NCBI RefSeq assembly: GCF_003255815.1
Contig: NC_037680.1
Span: 23,348,422 to 23,412,421 of the forward strand
DNA length: 64,000 nt
Direction of reading: 5' to 3'
Origin: Theropithecus gelada
Lineage: Eukaryota > Chordata > Mammalia > Primates > Cercopithecidae
In this document: piece after piece, positions 1 to 10,901 of the stretch
Layout: the number at the start of each line of letters is the position of its first letter
Numbering within the stretch: the stretch's first letter is position 1
Notes under the pieces: generated by a model
Database searches by the model: none
What the model was told of the DNA's origin: nothing
What the model saw: only the letters and a program-made list of their open reading frames with translations
Made by a program: the position numbers and the translations under genes

Positions 1-1140
1 CCAAAGTTAGCAATAGTAGCAAAAATGCAACTGTAAAGAAAATACCTAAGAGAGTGGAAAAGGCAAATTTAGCACCAACTTCTATAAGGAACAAAGCCAT
101 TTACTAAATGTGGAAGTTGTAAGGGGAATGATATTTCTATTTCAGGAAAAAAATATTTCTTTTCACAATGGTGGTCTGTGTGAAGAAAGAGGAAGAGAAG
201 AGGGGAAAAAACAGTGTAAGTGGGAAACACTAAGGCTGCCTGCCTTCCTTCGGTGATGCTGTGAGGGTAGACCCTCTGCCTTACAAAAACCACTGCCAGA
301 ACCAAGCTACACAAAACATTTTGGCTGCAAGCCTATAACAGTGCCAGGCTGTTTTTCATTTTTGTGCTAGACTCCCTCAATTGAGACAGTGTGGGATTGT
401 CACTTTGATGCACATAGAGAACAAAGAATAATATAGTTTGGGGGGGATTTTCTTGCCCCTTTAAAGTCAGGTTAGCATTTTGTTTTCTTTGACAGGTCTT
501 GAAAAGACCCAAGAAACAAAGTTATGCCGAAGAATGCATTAACTGCCTAACAAAATTAATGTCAAGTACAATACTGTCAACAGTTTAAAAGCCACGTGAG
601 AGATTAACATTTTTTAAAAGCAGACTTAAAAAGGGTCCAAGTCATATAGTTACCTGTTTAAGAGGCCAGAGACCAAGAAATACATGATTCACAACCACAT
701 AATCTTATTTAAAATCTGATGCCACGAAGGCAGACCATAAAATCCAGGCCAAAAAAAAAGTAGTATTATAATTTTTAGGTCACTATTCAGAGACAACTAT
801 GTCAGCTGCTATTCTGACCTTGAATTCTCTAAAATTAAATAATGTGATGAAAAGACTATAACATTAGAATCTGAATACTTTAAGCCTTCACAGAGAAAGA
901 AGTGATAAGTGATCAAAAATGTTTAAAGAATTAAACCACAAATCATCGAAAAAGTTGCCACAGACACAAACAGGAAAACCGTCTCTTCAATCCTATTCAA
1001 TTCTGTACTAGAAGTGAAGCTAACACAAATGAGAAAGCCGAGTATGTGCTGCTGTAACCTTCAACTAAATATATTATCTGAATCTGGTGACTAAAAGACA
1101 CCAATAAGCCATTAGCTCCTAGATGTATCACCTTTTATCT
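1..1140. other. Unannotated A/T-rich sequence
   Basis: No repeat family, exon pair or RNA gene is recognised here. A minus-strand GT site near 650 (CAG then GTAAC) has no upstream exon with an open frame. The stretch looks like ordinary intronic or intergenic DNA. Confidence 0.5.
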
Positions 1141-1208
1141 TTCTAATGCACAAGATAAGTAAAGGTAGAGGTCCATTTTCTACAAACCAAATGAAAAGAA
1201 AGAATGAA
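1141..1208 (+). repeat. 68-bp inverted duplication, left copy
   Basis: This segment is the reverse complement of 3352-3419, with 65 of 68 positions identical. The three differences are all transitions. One of them lies at a CpG that survives only in the right copy, so the right copy may keep the ancestral state. The two copies flank the candidate exon at 2420-2481. I do not recognise the segment as a known transposon end. Confidence 0.85.
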
Positions 1209-2419
1209 CTGTGACAAGCTCAGATCCCATGCTGGCATATTTTACACTAAGCTCAGCATCATCTAGAAGCAGTATGCTTCTCCCTGCCAATCAGAGGGGA
1301 AAAAAGTTGTGCTACTAATACAGTGTTGATAAATAGCACCAAACATCTACTAGTTCTTTCCTCCTGCACATTGCCATTGAATCAGCTGTTAAAAGAAGAC
1401 CAATAGCTGTTACAGAAATAGCAAGAACTAAAGCACTTGCCTCAGATGTTATACATGGAGACATGGAGCATTTACCACCTGAGCCTATCTAATTTCCGGC
1501 AAAATGATCCCCTGCCCAGTTTTGTTCATGGCCACAGAATCTGATAACAAGTCACGATCCGTGTTGAGAAAGGCAGTGGGGGAGTGAGAACATGGGGAAG
1601 GAATCAAGTGAGAACAGTGGGCAAACTTCAAACTATATACACGCTTCTCTTATTATTCAAATTAGTGCCCGTGCACAGCGCTTCAGGATGACAAAAGCTG
1701 TGTTAAAGGGCTCAGGTACAATGATTTACTTTGGGTGGTAAGGGTAAGTCTGCCATGTAATTAAAGAATGCATTATTTTGCTCCTCACTGCTCGCCTTTT
1801 ACATTTCTTTTTTCTCTAGGACATACTGATGATGGCGTTACTGCATGGGACACTGATAGTTGCAGGCAAGGCATTCATGTAGTGCCAAAGTGGTCCAGAG
1901 AATGATGTCTGGCTGGCCTTAGTTCAACAAGGAATACGAGGCAAAAACAGAAAACAAAAAGAACGAAAGGTGTAGAAGAAGCCAGGCAATAGACTGTTTT
2001 TCTGTTTATTAATGGCACCATAAAACAAGGGGAAAATCTGGAAAAAGCAGCCAAGCTAACTCAATTACAAAGAAAGATTAAAGGAGTTAAATGTCTATAA
2101 CTTGGCTGACAACCAAGGAACAATATGAGAGCTGTCCACAACTCTCCAAAGAATATACATAAAAAGAAAAGTAGAGAATTATTGTCTACTATAGATGTAT
2201 GAATACATGAAATAATAATGAGATAAAAATAAAGAAATCTGACTTTAAGCAGCAGGGAAATAACCTGGTGAAACTTAAAAAAGGCTGCTTCCTTCTCTTT
2301 AGAAATATCAATCATCTTACTGACCCACACTGCAGTAAACGAGACATGATAGAAAATGCCCACATACTGCCAGAGGACTGAATTGATGGAGATATAAAAA
2401 TGAAGTCCCATCTGCTTAC
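1209..2419. other. Unannotated sequence between inverted copies
   Basis: No repeat family is recognised. A strong plus-strand pyrimidine tract with AG lies near 1800-1820, and a strong minus-strand 3' splice-like site lies at 1385/1386. Neither can be tied to a complete exon. If the exon at 2420-2481 is real, this is its downstream intron or tail region. Confidence 0.4.
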
Positions 2420-2481
2420 CTGATTATCCAGATATACTGATGTCCCTTTACATATGTCCAATCTGGCTAATGCAGAGATAC
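2420..2481 (-). CDS. Candidate internal exon, unknown gene
   Basis: A 62-bp block on the minus strand is preceded by a 3' splice site (ATCTTACAG) and followed by a near-consensus donor (CAG then GTAAGC). Only one frame is open. It takes two bases to finish a codon and then reads ISALARLDICKGTSVYLDNQ, ending in phase 0. The one base left by the candidate exon at 44406-44461 plus these two bases makes a glycine codon, so the frames join. I do not recognise the protein. The peptide shows no obvious domain, and a chance splice-site pair cannot be excluded. Confidence 0.45.
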
Positions 2482-3351
2482 CTGTAAGATCACAAAAGAC
2501 ATAGTTAGTACCTTCAAAATAAACCCAGCCTGAATTCTCAATCCTGAGCTGGTCAAGAGCTAATTTGGATGATCTAGTCTGGCTCTTGGATATTCCAAGA
2601 TGCAAGATGGGAGAAGAAAGTGCAAGAACAGAAATGTTCTGAGTGATTCTAAGGTTATTCTTAATTAATAAGAGATTTTCAGTCTCTGCAGAGATTTTCC
2701 AAATCATTTGTAACTTAATAATAATAATAATTATCAGATTAGTTCTTTAGCCTTGGTCATTGGATGGCCTTCAGGAATCTATGCTCTCCTGAATGATATA
2801 TGTAAAATTGGTGGGTTTATGTAAATAAGTATCTCTGGGAGAAGGTCAATAGTTTGTCAGATTTGCCAAAAGGTCCATAGTCCAAAAAACTGTCAAGAAC
2901 CTCTGCTGAGGCTTGCCTAACATCTCAGAGGCAGGTTGGAATGCATATGGATGAGCATTCCAGGTTTGGGGGATCCCCCCCCGGGAAACACAGACACTTG
3001 CAGATCTGGGGTAAATACCTTAAGAATACTACTTTCTGGGAGAGCAATACATCAGGTTTAAACTGTTGCTTAACTCACAGAGCCCTGTGATCCCTGTAAG
3101 CCATGCACAGTCTTGAAGAGAACTAACACGTTACCATATATACCCAAGGGTGCCTATCATGACTTTTCCTGTTCTGTGTATATTAAAGTCAGGATTCCTA
3201 GGAATATCAATTCTGACAGGGCCAGAACTCACACTGTAACTCATCCAAAAAGGACCATTTATGACAAGGAAAAACAAGGTGTGATCAAATCAATAGGAAA
3301 TGTGGCTCCAAAACAGTTTACATAAAAAAATTACAGAATTAGCCAAACATA
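2482..3351. other. Unannotated sequence, possible intron
   Basis: No transposon is recognised. A short perfect palindrome, GGGGGATCCCCC, lies at 2968-2979 and runs into eight consecutive C. A small ATA-rich run is present at 2716-2730. Confidence 0.4.
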
Positions 3352-3419
3352 TTCATTCTTTCTTTTCATTTGGTTTATAGAAAACGGACCTCTACCTTTA
3401 CTTACCTTGTGCATTAGAA
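3352..3419 (-). repeat. 68-bp inverted duplication, right copy
   Basis: This is the partner of 1141-1208 in opposite orientation. Read on the minus strand, it ends a short open stretch with a strong donor-like site (AAG then GTAAGTA). The left copy has lost that site by a G-to-A change. The 33-bp minus-strand block before the donor would bring a stop codon if read in the phase of the neighbouring candidate exons, so I do not call it an exon. Confidence 0.85.
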
Positions 3420-3484
3420 AATTACCTTTTGTGGTGTCCTGTTTCAAATAATAATCATGTATTGTATCCTCTCAAAAAATAATG

Positions 3485-3725
3485 TATTTAGACAATCACC
3501 TTCTGGGCATCTACCATGCATTGCACTCAGTGCCGAGGACTCAGCAGTGAGTAAGTCAACAAAGCCCTACTCTGCTGGAGCTTTACTTTGGGGAGTGGGA
3601 GAAGGATGCAGGGTGACAAACAAGTATATCAGCAACATCATTTCAATTTGTGATACATGATATGAAAAAATAAACACGAAGATGTGACCAAGGCACGAGA
3701 GAGCAGTCTATACCCACCCAACATG
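3485..3725 (-). mobile_element. L2 LINE fragment
   Basis: The plus strand reads as the reverse complement of the L2 3' region: a block like that seen before 'ctaccatgcattgcactcag' in L2/MIR-type 3' ends, then a 'gcagtgagtaagtcaacaaa' block. Divergence is high, as expected for this family. It is non-coding. Confidence 0.55.
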
Positions 3726-4159
3726 TCACAGAAATCTTCACTATAATCTCAGAGTCTGTCAGGGTCTTAAAGAGTTGAGACGAGGAAATGACGTTAGAGA
3801 CAGCTAGCCAGACCAGTGAATTTCAGAGATGAAGACAGAAGAGTTATTCTAGAAGACAGTATCACTACCTCATTATCTCTACACTTCAAAATACATATGC
3901 CTCGACTGAATGATAATGTTACGATACAAGCTCTGCTTGTAGAATATAAACCTGAGAACAAGTAAATGAACAGCATTTCGTTATCTCCTTAAAATCTGGC
4001 TGACAATACTGTACACTATGTACCCTTAATATAAAGAACCACATTCTATCCAAATTCTTGTCAAGTTTCATTCTATTAAAATAATTTCATTTTTTGCTTC
4101 TACAGATAAATCTGATCAACTTGTGCTACCAAAGAAAGGGGAAAAGAGGGTACAAGGAA

Positions 4160-4625
4160 GCCAGCCTCCAAGACAGCCCCCAATAATCCTCACCTCAAGG
4201 AATGCATGCCTTTGTGTACTCCCTTTGCTCATATCGGGGTTGGTCTGAGTGATCAACAGAATGCAGAGGAAGTGACAGTGTCTGTCCTAAAAGATATTAG
4301 AGCTTCTTCCTTACTCTCTTGGATCTTCCTGGGGGAGGCCAGCTGCCAGCTGCCATGTTGTGAGGACACTCAAGCCATCCTAGGGAAAGGTACACAAGGC
4401 ATCTTGCCAAATAGCCAGAATCAACATAACAGCCACGTGAGAGAGCCATTTTCTAAGCAGATCCTCCAGGCTAGTCAAACTTTCAAATGAATGTCACTCT
4501 GGCTGACATCTTGATTGCAGCTCATGAAAGACCAAGAGCCAGAACTACTCAGCCTGCGCTCCAATCCCTTTCTAGCATGCACTCTAACTTCCTGTACTCA
4601 CAAAGTTCAAGCTGAAAATATTTCC
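4160..4625 (+). mobile_element. MLT1-type LTR (ERVL-MaLR), 3' truncated
   Basis: The order of blocks matches MLT1 LTRs. They are a segment on imprecise Ig-like 'gatcaacagaatgcagagga', a 'ggccagctgccagctgccat' block, 'tgaggacactcaagccatcc', and a late 'gcagatcctccaggctagtc' block followed by 'ctgacatcttgattgcagct'. The usual terminal polyadenylation segment is missing. It is solitary, with no internal sequence beside it. Confidence 0.75.
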
Positions 4626-5029
4626 CAGATGCTCTGGCATCATGCCTTTGGTTGAACCCAGGTTCAACCAAATCCATTCAAGATTTAGAAAGCAGAAATG
4701 AGCAAATCAAGGAAGTAGCCAACTACAAATGAGATCAAATTCTGTAGTGAAGGCATTTTGTTCTTCTGAAACAACCATGTATGTAGATATGCTACTAAAT
4801 GATCCCTAGTCTCATAGGCTCTAAGTAGCAAATGGCAGTGGAGTTTCTACTAGAATAGTATCATGGGATGTTTCTCATGGCTTGTGCTGTTCCTTGCTAT
4901 TCACAGTCAACTTTGGTTCCTTGGCACTTCTGCAAATTAAGTAGCATGTGATGCATCTCTGTATGCAACTCAAACTAGCTATTGTCTGCAACTAAGAACC
5001 CACTCTACATATGCAAATTCTCCTGTCTC

Positions 5030-5560
5030 ATAACACTTTCATTCCTATCTCATGGTTGACACTCTTTTCCATTACTAAACCCTCTACCTATACTATGAGT
5101 CCTATTCATTTATGCTGTTTCTAGGAACTTGCACTATCCGTCTTCTCCTTTTCTTCTCCACTGGTTTCTTCTCCTTCATCAATAACAGTTCTTCCAACCC
5201 TACCAACTATCCCTGTGAAACTTCATAAAATAATAACATAAGCTCGTTGTTTTCACTTCAACTTCCATTCAGTACTTGAATTACCATAACTTGGCTTCCT
5301 TAGCTATCACTCTACCAAAACCACTATTGCTAAGGCTGGCAAGAACCAATTAGCTATTCTCACTTCTCACTCTACTAGACTGTGGCATTGGCACTCCTAC
5401 TCCTACATACCACACCTCTTTGAAGCTTTAATGATAACAAGATTACAAACCTCCAGCCTCAATGAAATAATCTAGCATCCCACCTTCATACATCATCATC
5501 ACCCATGTCCTCTGCACCTCTACTACCAGAGACATACAACAAATAGGCATACAGAGACCA
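5030..5560 (+). mobile_element. Possible L2 LINE fragment
   Basis: This C/T-rich stretch includes 'ccaaaaccactattgctaag' followed by a segment resembling the L2 5'/ORF region. Similarity is weak, and a unique origin is possible. Confidence 0.3.
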
Positions 5561-7400
5561 TTTCAAATGCTAACGCTATTCAAATATTCTATTTCTTAAT
5601 GGCCTAACTGCTTAGACAACCAAAAAGACAGATATATGCACTGTTAAAAAAAAAAAAAAAACACAGTGGATTCTATAAGCTATCGATATAGAAATGTATT
5701 TCACTATTTTTCAGTTATTTAAGGAAAAATAAATGTTTGGACGTCAGAGATTCCAAAACAGCAGTGCTACAAAACAAGTGTACCACTTCTTAAAACTAAC
5801 TTCGCAAAGCTAAAAGTTTATTATTATTATTTGTTTAACACTTGCAAGCCAGAATATCTACAATTGCCAACCTAAGCTAGCATCTCCAAGCCCTCTAGTT
5901 TTGAATGTGAGGTTTTCTATGACATCTGTCATCTCACTAACCAGAAGTGATGCTGCTGACTTGATAGGCAGGGGGTGGGAGGGGAGTTGACCCATTCCTT
6001 CCTCCCTGCTAAAGCTAAAATCTCTTAAAAGGCTGGCCTCCCAGAATGATGTGGACCAAGCTTCTTTGGTTAGGGGTGTACTCAGCCCGTTTCTTTAAAT
6101 TGCTCAGAAGACAGAGCTTTTCAGAAAACCCACCAAAAAAAGGCTTATTTTCATTAATTTGCTTTGTGTTGCCATCATTCATTGTCTTCATTTTTAATTC
6201 AGTGACATGTATAGCCAAATGAAATGAAGTACAGTCAGTTTTCCTCAATCTGTCTCAGTCTACTCTTCATCTTCTGGGACCCAATTCATGTGATCTTTTA
6301 ACAACTATTTATTTCACACCAAACTAGTTATCTCCCCAAAGCCTACCAATCTAGCCTCTGGGCATATTTCCTAAATAAAAGCACTAGATCTCTGTAAACC
6401 TAAAATTTGCATACTAAAGGAACAAATCAGCTATCAAAAGGCCTAGTAGTATATAGCAGTTGCTCACCTCTAAGCAGAGTTTAAAATTCATTTCAATTTA
6501 TTATTTTTTAAAGAAACAGCAATTGACTTTTTCCCTTTGCAAAATACAGTGTTTAATAGGCCTAGTTAAATTAGAGGTGATAGTGTAAAGCAAGTGTTTT
6601 AAATTGGTAAATTCTAAACCTTTTAATAAAAGTACATCAGTCAGAAGTTTTAATAAGACCCAGCAGGACAGAGAAGAATTAACGGTCTGTAGGAATCAAA
6701 AGGGGGTGATAGGCAATGATAACCTTAAACATTTGCATATGGATTTATAATTTCATTGCTTAAAGGTTAATGAAATTATGTGGTATTTTGCCCACTCTTA
6801 TCCAGTAAATGATTTCATGCCTTGATTTGTATATACTTACCAACTGAATCATATAAAGAAAAAAAGACTCCTTTATCAATTAATCTACGACATTTTACTT
6901 ATACACTTCTGGGTGCACAATTATCATTACCTATTCTAACCAATAACTGGGTCCCCTAAAACAAAATGTAAGGTTTCCAAAGCATCTCAGAAAGAAGAAC
7001 AAACTCACAATCAGAACTCTGAAAGTATACTAAATTGTTAATGTGACTGCTTTTTTAAAAATTAGATATACTCCTTTATTTACTTTATACTTCAAGTCAA
7101 CTATTGGAATTACTTGCTTTTGCCAAATATTAACATAAAATCCACCCTAGAGATTGATGAAGGCATTCAGGATACACTGAGGGTGAAGATGGAGAAATGC
7201 AAACAGTCCACAAAAACAAGTAGAACAGGTTAAAACAGTAAAAGGATTCTAGGCCGAAGCAATTGTTTTAAAACATAACAGCATAAAAACAACACAGTAC
7301 TGAGGCCTTGCCTCACTGAGCATCCAGGAGGGTGCAGGATCAGCTGCTTCACTTAATACCCAGTTCTAAGAAAAAACTGCGAAGAGCCTCACTTAGGCAG
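5561..7400. other. Unannotated sequence
   Basis: No transposon or exon is recognised. It holds a run of 17 A near 5647. A donor-like site on the minus strand near 6840 (TTG then GTAAGTATA) is preceded only by closed frames. Confidence 0.4.
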
Positions 7401-7566
7401 AACGGTGCTTCCTATCCTGGCTGCACGTTAGAATTCCCTGGACAGCTTAAAACAAAAACCTAAAAATCCACACTTAGGCCCATAACCAGAGATTCTGGTT
7501 TCATCAATAATTTATAGACACTACTCAGGGTGATTTCTTAGGTGCAACTAGAGTTGAGAAATATGC
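7401..7566 (+). mobile_element. MER20 (hAT-Charlie) DNA transposon
   Basis: The segment begins near 'cctggctgcacgttagaatt' and ends near 'gcaactagagttgagaaata', the typical inverted ends of the non-autonomous MER20 family. It encodes no protein. It lies back to back with the MER5A copy that follows. Confidence 0.7.
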
Positions 7567-7572
7567 CAGAAA

Positions 7573-7762
7573 GCACTGGTTCTCGAAGTGTGGTCCCTGG
7601 ACCAGTAGCAGCAGCAACAGCAACAGGAAACATGTTTAAAATGCAAATTCTCAGGCCTCACCCCAGACCTAGTGAACCAGAAACTCTGGAGTGGGGCCCA
7701 GTGTTTTAACAAGTCTTTCAGATAATTCTCAGATGCACTAATGTTTGAAAAACACTGCTTTA
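7573..7762 (-). mobile_element. MER5A (hAT-Charlie) DNA transposon
   Basis: Both ends carry the MER5-type 'actggttctc' / 'gaaaaacactg' terminal inverted repeat, and the centre reads 'gtgaaccagaaactctggag'. A short AGC/AAC triplet run lies at 7606-7630. It is non-autonomous and non-coding. Confidence 0.8.
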
Positions 7763-7769
7763 GAGTAAG

Positions 7770-7888
7770 AATGGCCTGGTGTTCAATTCTCTCTCCACAA
7801 TTTACTAGCTATATGACCCTTGGTCAGTTCTCTAAAATTCCTCCCTCACATGCAAAATAAAAGAGTTAGCTACCATTGCTTCAACATC
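7770..7888 (-). mobile_element. MIR SINE fragment
   Basis: The block 'tttactagctatatgaccct' followed by 'tggtcagttctctaaaattc' corresponds to the reverse complement of the MIR core. It is old and diverged. Confidence 0.55.
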
Positions 7889-8080
7889 AAATATGTGCCA
7901 GGGTATGCCAATAAGCACTTTATATACATTATATAATTTAACCCTTACAACAAGTTTGTCAGATAGATATTATTACCATTTTACACCAAAAGATTATGAA
8001 CCTCATCCAATATTACAAAGCTAGTAAGCAGAATCAGAATTTAAACTCAAGTTTTTAAAATTCCAGAATTACTGCTCTTT
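7889..8080 (+). mobile_element. MIR SINE
   Basis: MIR blocks occur in order: 'atatgtgccagggtatgcca', 'agcactttatatacattata', 'acccttacaacaagtttgtc', then 'caaagctagtaagcagaatc'. Orientation is opposite to the MIR fragment just before it. Confidence 0.75.
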
Positions 8081-8104
8081 CCCTATTCCTCAAAATATTC
8101 TTGC

Positions 8105-8188
8105 TGATCTTTCTTTTTTGTTCTTCCTTCCTTTCTTCTGTTTTGTTTTCCTTTTCTTCTGTCCATCTTCCTTTCTTCTTTTCTTTAG
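8105..8188 (+). repeat. Pyrimidine-rich low-complexity tract
   Basis: About 84 bases are almost entirely T and C, with only a few G and A. The plus strand resembles a long polypyrimidine tract and ends in TTTAGG, but no exon can be recognised after it. Confidence 0.7.
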
Positions 8189-8865
8189 GAGGAAGCTTAT
8201 CTTGCTACTATGAAACTAGATATTACCTAGTGTGTAAATGTGTATAGTATTTACTATGTGACTACAAAGTACTTAGCATTCTACCATATGTCAGAAAGAA
8301 AAGAATTAAAATACAAAAAAGAAAAAAAAAAGGAACCATACCAATGAAGTTATGAGCTAGCTGGAGATAGATCCATTTTGCAAAACATAGGGGCACATAT
8401 GATTTCATTCTTAACTGAGGGGTGGAAAACAGAAATAACTCAGAAGTTCATGAGACTGGAGCTCAGAGACCAAGGCATGATGCCAGGAAGTAGAAGTTTG
8501 ACTTGCCCTGAAACAAGGAGTAAAAAGTTTCTCCAGCACAGGAGGAGAAACAACAGCTAGAGAATATAGTACAATAGAAAATAAAGCTAAAGTAGTTAAA
8601 TGGGTCCAGATTGTGACTCAGAATAAGAAGAGCTTAACTTTAGTACAGTAAAAATATAAAATGTTTTTTCACAGAATATTTTTGATGAACTGATAGTAAA
8701 GATGTAAAGTTAAAATCAAGTCATAGGAACTTATTCTAGAAAAAATATGAACCAAGGGTTATGCTGGAAAAAAAAACAAGCAGGAGAAAAAGTTATTTCT
8801 ATTATTAAAAGTGTTAACTGTGATCCACTCTTTACCTTTTCCATGGGCTATTCATATCCATTACA
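8189..8865. other. Unannotated sequence
   Basis: No family is recognised. It includes a short A-rich run near 8318-8332. The open frames present are short and show no domain. Confidence 0.35.
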
Positions 8866-8980
8866 TAATATTTTCAATCATCCACTAATCCAACCAACAC
8901 TGACTGATCACATTAAGCTAGGTACCAAGGATAAAAAGATAAGTAAGCTTCTGACTCAGGGTACACGGAGCAGCTTTACA
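8866..8980 (-). mobile_element. L2 LINE fragment
   Basis: The plus strand reads like an L2 3' region in reverse: 'ccaaccaacactgactgatc' followed by 'gctaggtaccaaggataaaa'. Confidence 0.45.
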
Positions 8981-9144
8981 TAAGAAACAGACTGCCAAAT
9001 GTTTTATGTAACATTAACATAAAGTTATTAGGAATTCCAAAGGCCACTATAGACAAGACCAATTCTTAGGAATGACTGTTATGAAATTCCTGAAAGTCAA
9101 TGAAGCATAAGCTAGCCAAAATGTTATGTATATAAAATGTAAGA

Positions 9145-9455
9145 GGCCAGGCACGGTGGCTCACACCTGTAATTCCAGCACTTTGGGAGACCAAGGCAGG
9201 TGGACCACTTGAAGTCAGAAGTTCGAGACCAGCCTGGCCAAGATGGCAAAACCTTGTCTCTATTAAAAACACAAAAATTAGCCGGGCTTGGTGGCATGTG
9301 GCTGCAGTCCCAGCACTTTGGGAGGCTGAGACATGAGAATTACCTGAACACAGGAGGCAGATGTTGCAGTGAGCCGAAATCACACCACCGCACTCCAGCT
9401 TGGGCGACAGAGCAAGACTCTATCTAAATAAAAAAATAAATAAATAAAAAAATAA
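9145..9455 (+). mobile_element. Alu (AluS-type), full length
   Basis: It begins 'ggccaggcacggtggctcac' and contains both monomers, with the middle A-rich linker and an A/AAAT tail ending where the next Alu begins. Box A and B positions of the Pol III promoter are diverged. The open frames on both strands are Alu shadows. Confidence 0.95.
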
Positions 9456-9680
9456 GGCCGGGCGCGGTGGCTCAAGCCTGTAATCCCAGCACTTTGGGAG
9501 ACCGAGATGGGCGGATCACGAGGTCAGGAGATCGAGACCATCCTGGCTAACACAGTGAAACCCCGTCTCTACTAAAAATACAAAAAACTAGCCGGGCGAG
9601 GTGGCAGGCACCTGTAGTCCCAGCTACTCGGGAGGCTGAGGCAAGAGAATGGCGGGAACCCGGGAGGCGGAGCTTGCAGT

Positions 9681-9712
9681 GAGCTGAGATAGGGCCAAAC
9701 TTATCTCAGCTC
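9681..9712. repeat. Short hairpin at Alu break
   Basis: GAGCTGAGATA at 9681-9691 and TATCTCAGCTC at 9702-9712 are exact reverse complements, separated by ten bases. It shares its last bases with the start of the larger palindrome. Confidence 0.9.
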
Positions 9713-9812
9713 TTATTTATTTATTTGTTTATTTATTTATTTATTTTTCGAGATAGAGCGAGACTCTATCTCGAAAAATAAATAAATAAATAAACAAATA
9801 AATAAATAAGAG
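9710..9812. repeat. Perfect palindrome, 49-bp arms, 5-bp loop
   Basis: The left arm 9710-9758 and the right arm 9764-9812 are exact reverse complements over all 49 positions, with spacer CGAGA. The right arm is the normal Alu end (CTCTATCTCG) plus an AAAT-type tail with one C. The left arm is its inverted copy, including the single interrupting base. The match is therefore a duplication and not two independent AAAT repeats. Confidence 0.95.
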
Positions 9813-9820
9813 TATTCTGT

Positions 9821-9842
9821 CTATGCTAGCATACTAGCATAG
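9821..9842. repeat. Small hairpin, 9-bp arms
   Basis: CTATGCTAG and CTAGCATAG face each other around CATA just after the large palindrome. The match is exact but short. Confidence 0.7.
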
Positions 9843-10900
9843 CATCATAATCATTACCTCACAAATGGAGTATCCCCAGTTAATCTGCACTGAGGCTTAC
9901 ATACGGCTAAGGCAGGCAAAATAAAATCTAGAGGTAAGTTTTTAAATATTCACATCACTCCATTTTGTGTTGAAGAGCTAATCAGAAACTACGCTCAGAA
10001 ACTCACAGGAAGATTCTACCTGTATGTTGAGGAAAAACTGCAAGGCACAATGAGATGACTGCATTTATTAGCATCTAAGGTTTCTAACTCTGTCAGTGAC
10101 AGTCCAATGCTGTATAACATCTTCTTCTTTAGTTTTACTATAATCTGACAACTCCATAATGCCCATTTATCTCCAAGAACCAATTTAAGATGCATGTATG
10201 TGTAGCCACCAGACTATGCTTGAATAACAAGGCACTAGGGTTACTTTTTTCTCAGAATAAATGTGAAGAGAATTTGCTATGATATTAGGAATGATAGCAT
10301 TTTGCAAACAATATAATTTAAGAAACAGTAATGAATCTCTATTGAAGCTGTTTATTAATAACCTTCACTAATACAATCAAAGAACTGAATCCCAGCTGCT
10401 AGAAACGACTCAAAAGGTCACTTGGTAAAATACTAGCTTTTATCCCATATGGTATCTAGACCATATATAGTGTTAAAATTAAAACAATGATATCAAAAGA
10501 CATCCAAGTACTTTAAGTGATAATTTATCTGGCCCCAACATATCCAATTCATATATACTACTGTATTTTACTAAAGTTCAATCACCTATCATCTCATTCT
10601 TTAATAATAGAAACTATATATGACAATGCGGCAGGACTAAAAGGTTGGTACTTGACAGTGGTTTAATTTCAATAAAAGTGATTGGTACAAATTCATCTTT
10701 TAAAATATTCAGACCATGCTATATAGATATTCACATGCACTTGGATCTATAAGCATTAAAAAACTTGTTTAGATTTACTGGCGCTATACCTGCTGTCAAG
10801 AAACAAAAAAGTTGTGAAGGTTGATCAAACACATCTTTGCCTCAAGTATCATGTAAATGTTTTCCACTAACGCAGTCCTAAAAGTTAACAGTCAAAGTAA
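9843..10900. other. Unannotated sequence
   Basis: No repeat family is recognised in about 1 kb. A minus-strand acceptor-like tract (TTTCTTGACAG) near 10795 has no matching exon with a usable frame. Confidence 0.4.
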
Positions 10901-10901
10901 T

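Larger units (their letters stand above)
9456..9812 (+). mobile_element. AluY-type element with rearranged 3' end
   Basis: It begins 'ggccgggcgcggtggctcaa' directly in the tail of the previous Alu and keeps CpG-rich young-Alu features to about 9690. The segment that should carry the last 'gcgccactgcactccagcct' part is gone. It is replaced by an inverted copy of the element's own 3' end and tail, giving the palindrome at 9710-9812. Confidence 0.9.

Noticed and set aside
1350..1385. Minus-strand acceptor followed by 11 codons and a stop, as a last exon
   Set aside because: The acceptor is strong and the phase fits, but I see no polyadenylation signal and no coding support.
1780..1870. Strong plus-strand 3' splice-like site at about 1819
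   Set aside because: The only possible donor is a GC type and the neighbouring frames close quickly; no plus-strand gene is otherwise indicated.
2961..2990. GGGGGATCCCCC palindrome plus C-run
   Set aside because: Only 12 bases; common by chance in a window of this length and with no associated element.
3401..3434. 33-bp open block with strong minus-strand donor
   Set aside because: Read in the phase of the neighbouring candidate exons it contains a stop, and its acceptor is weak.
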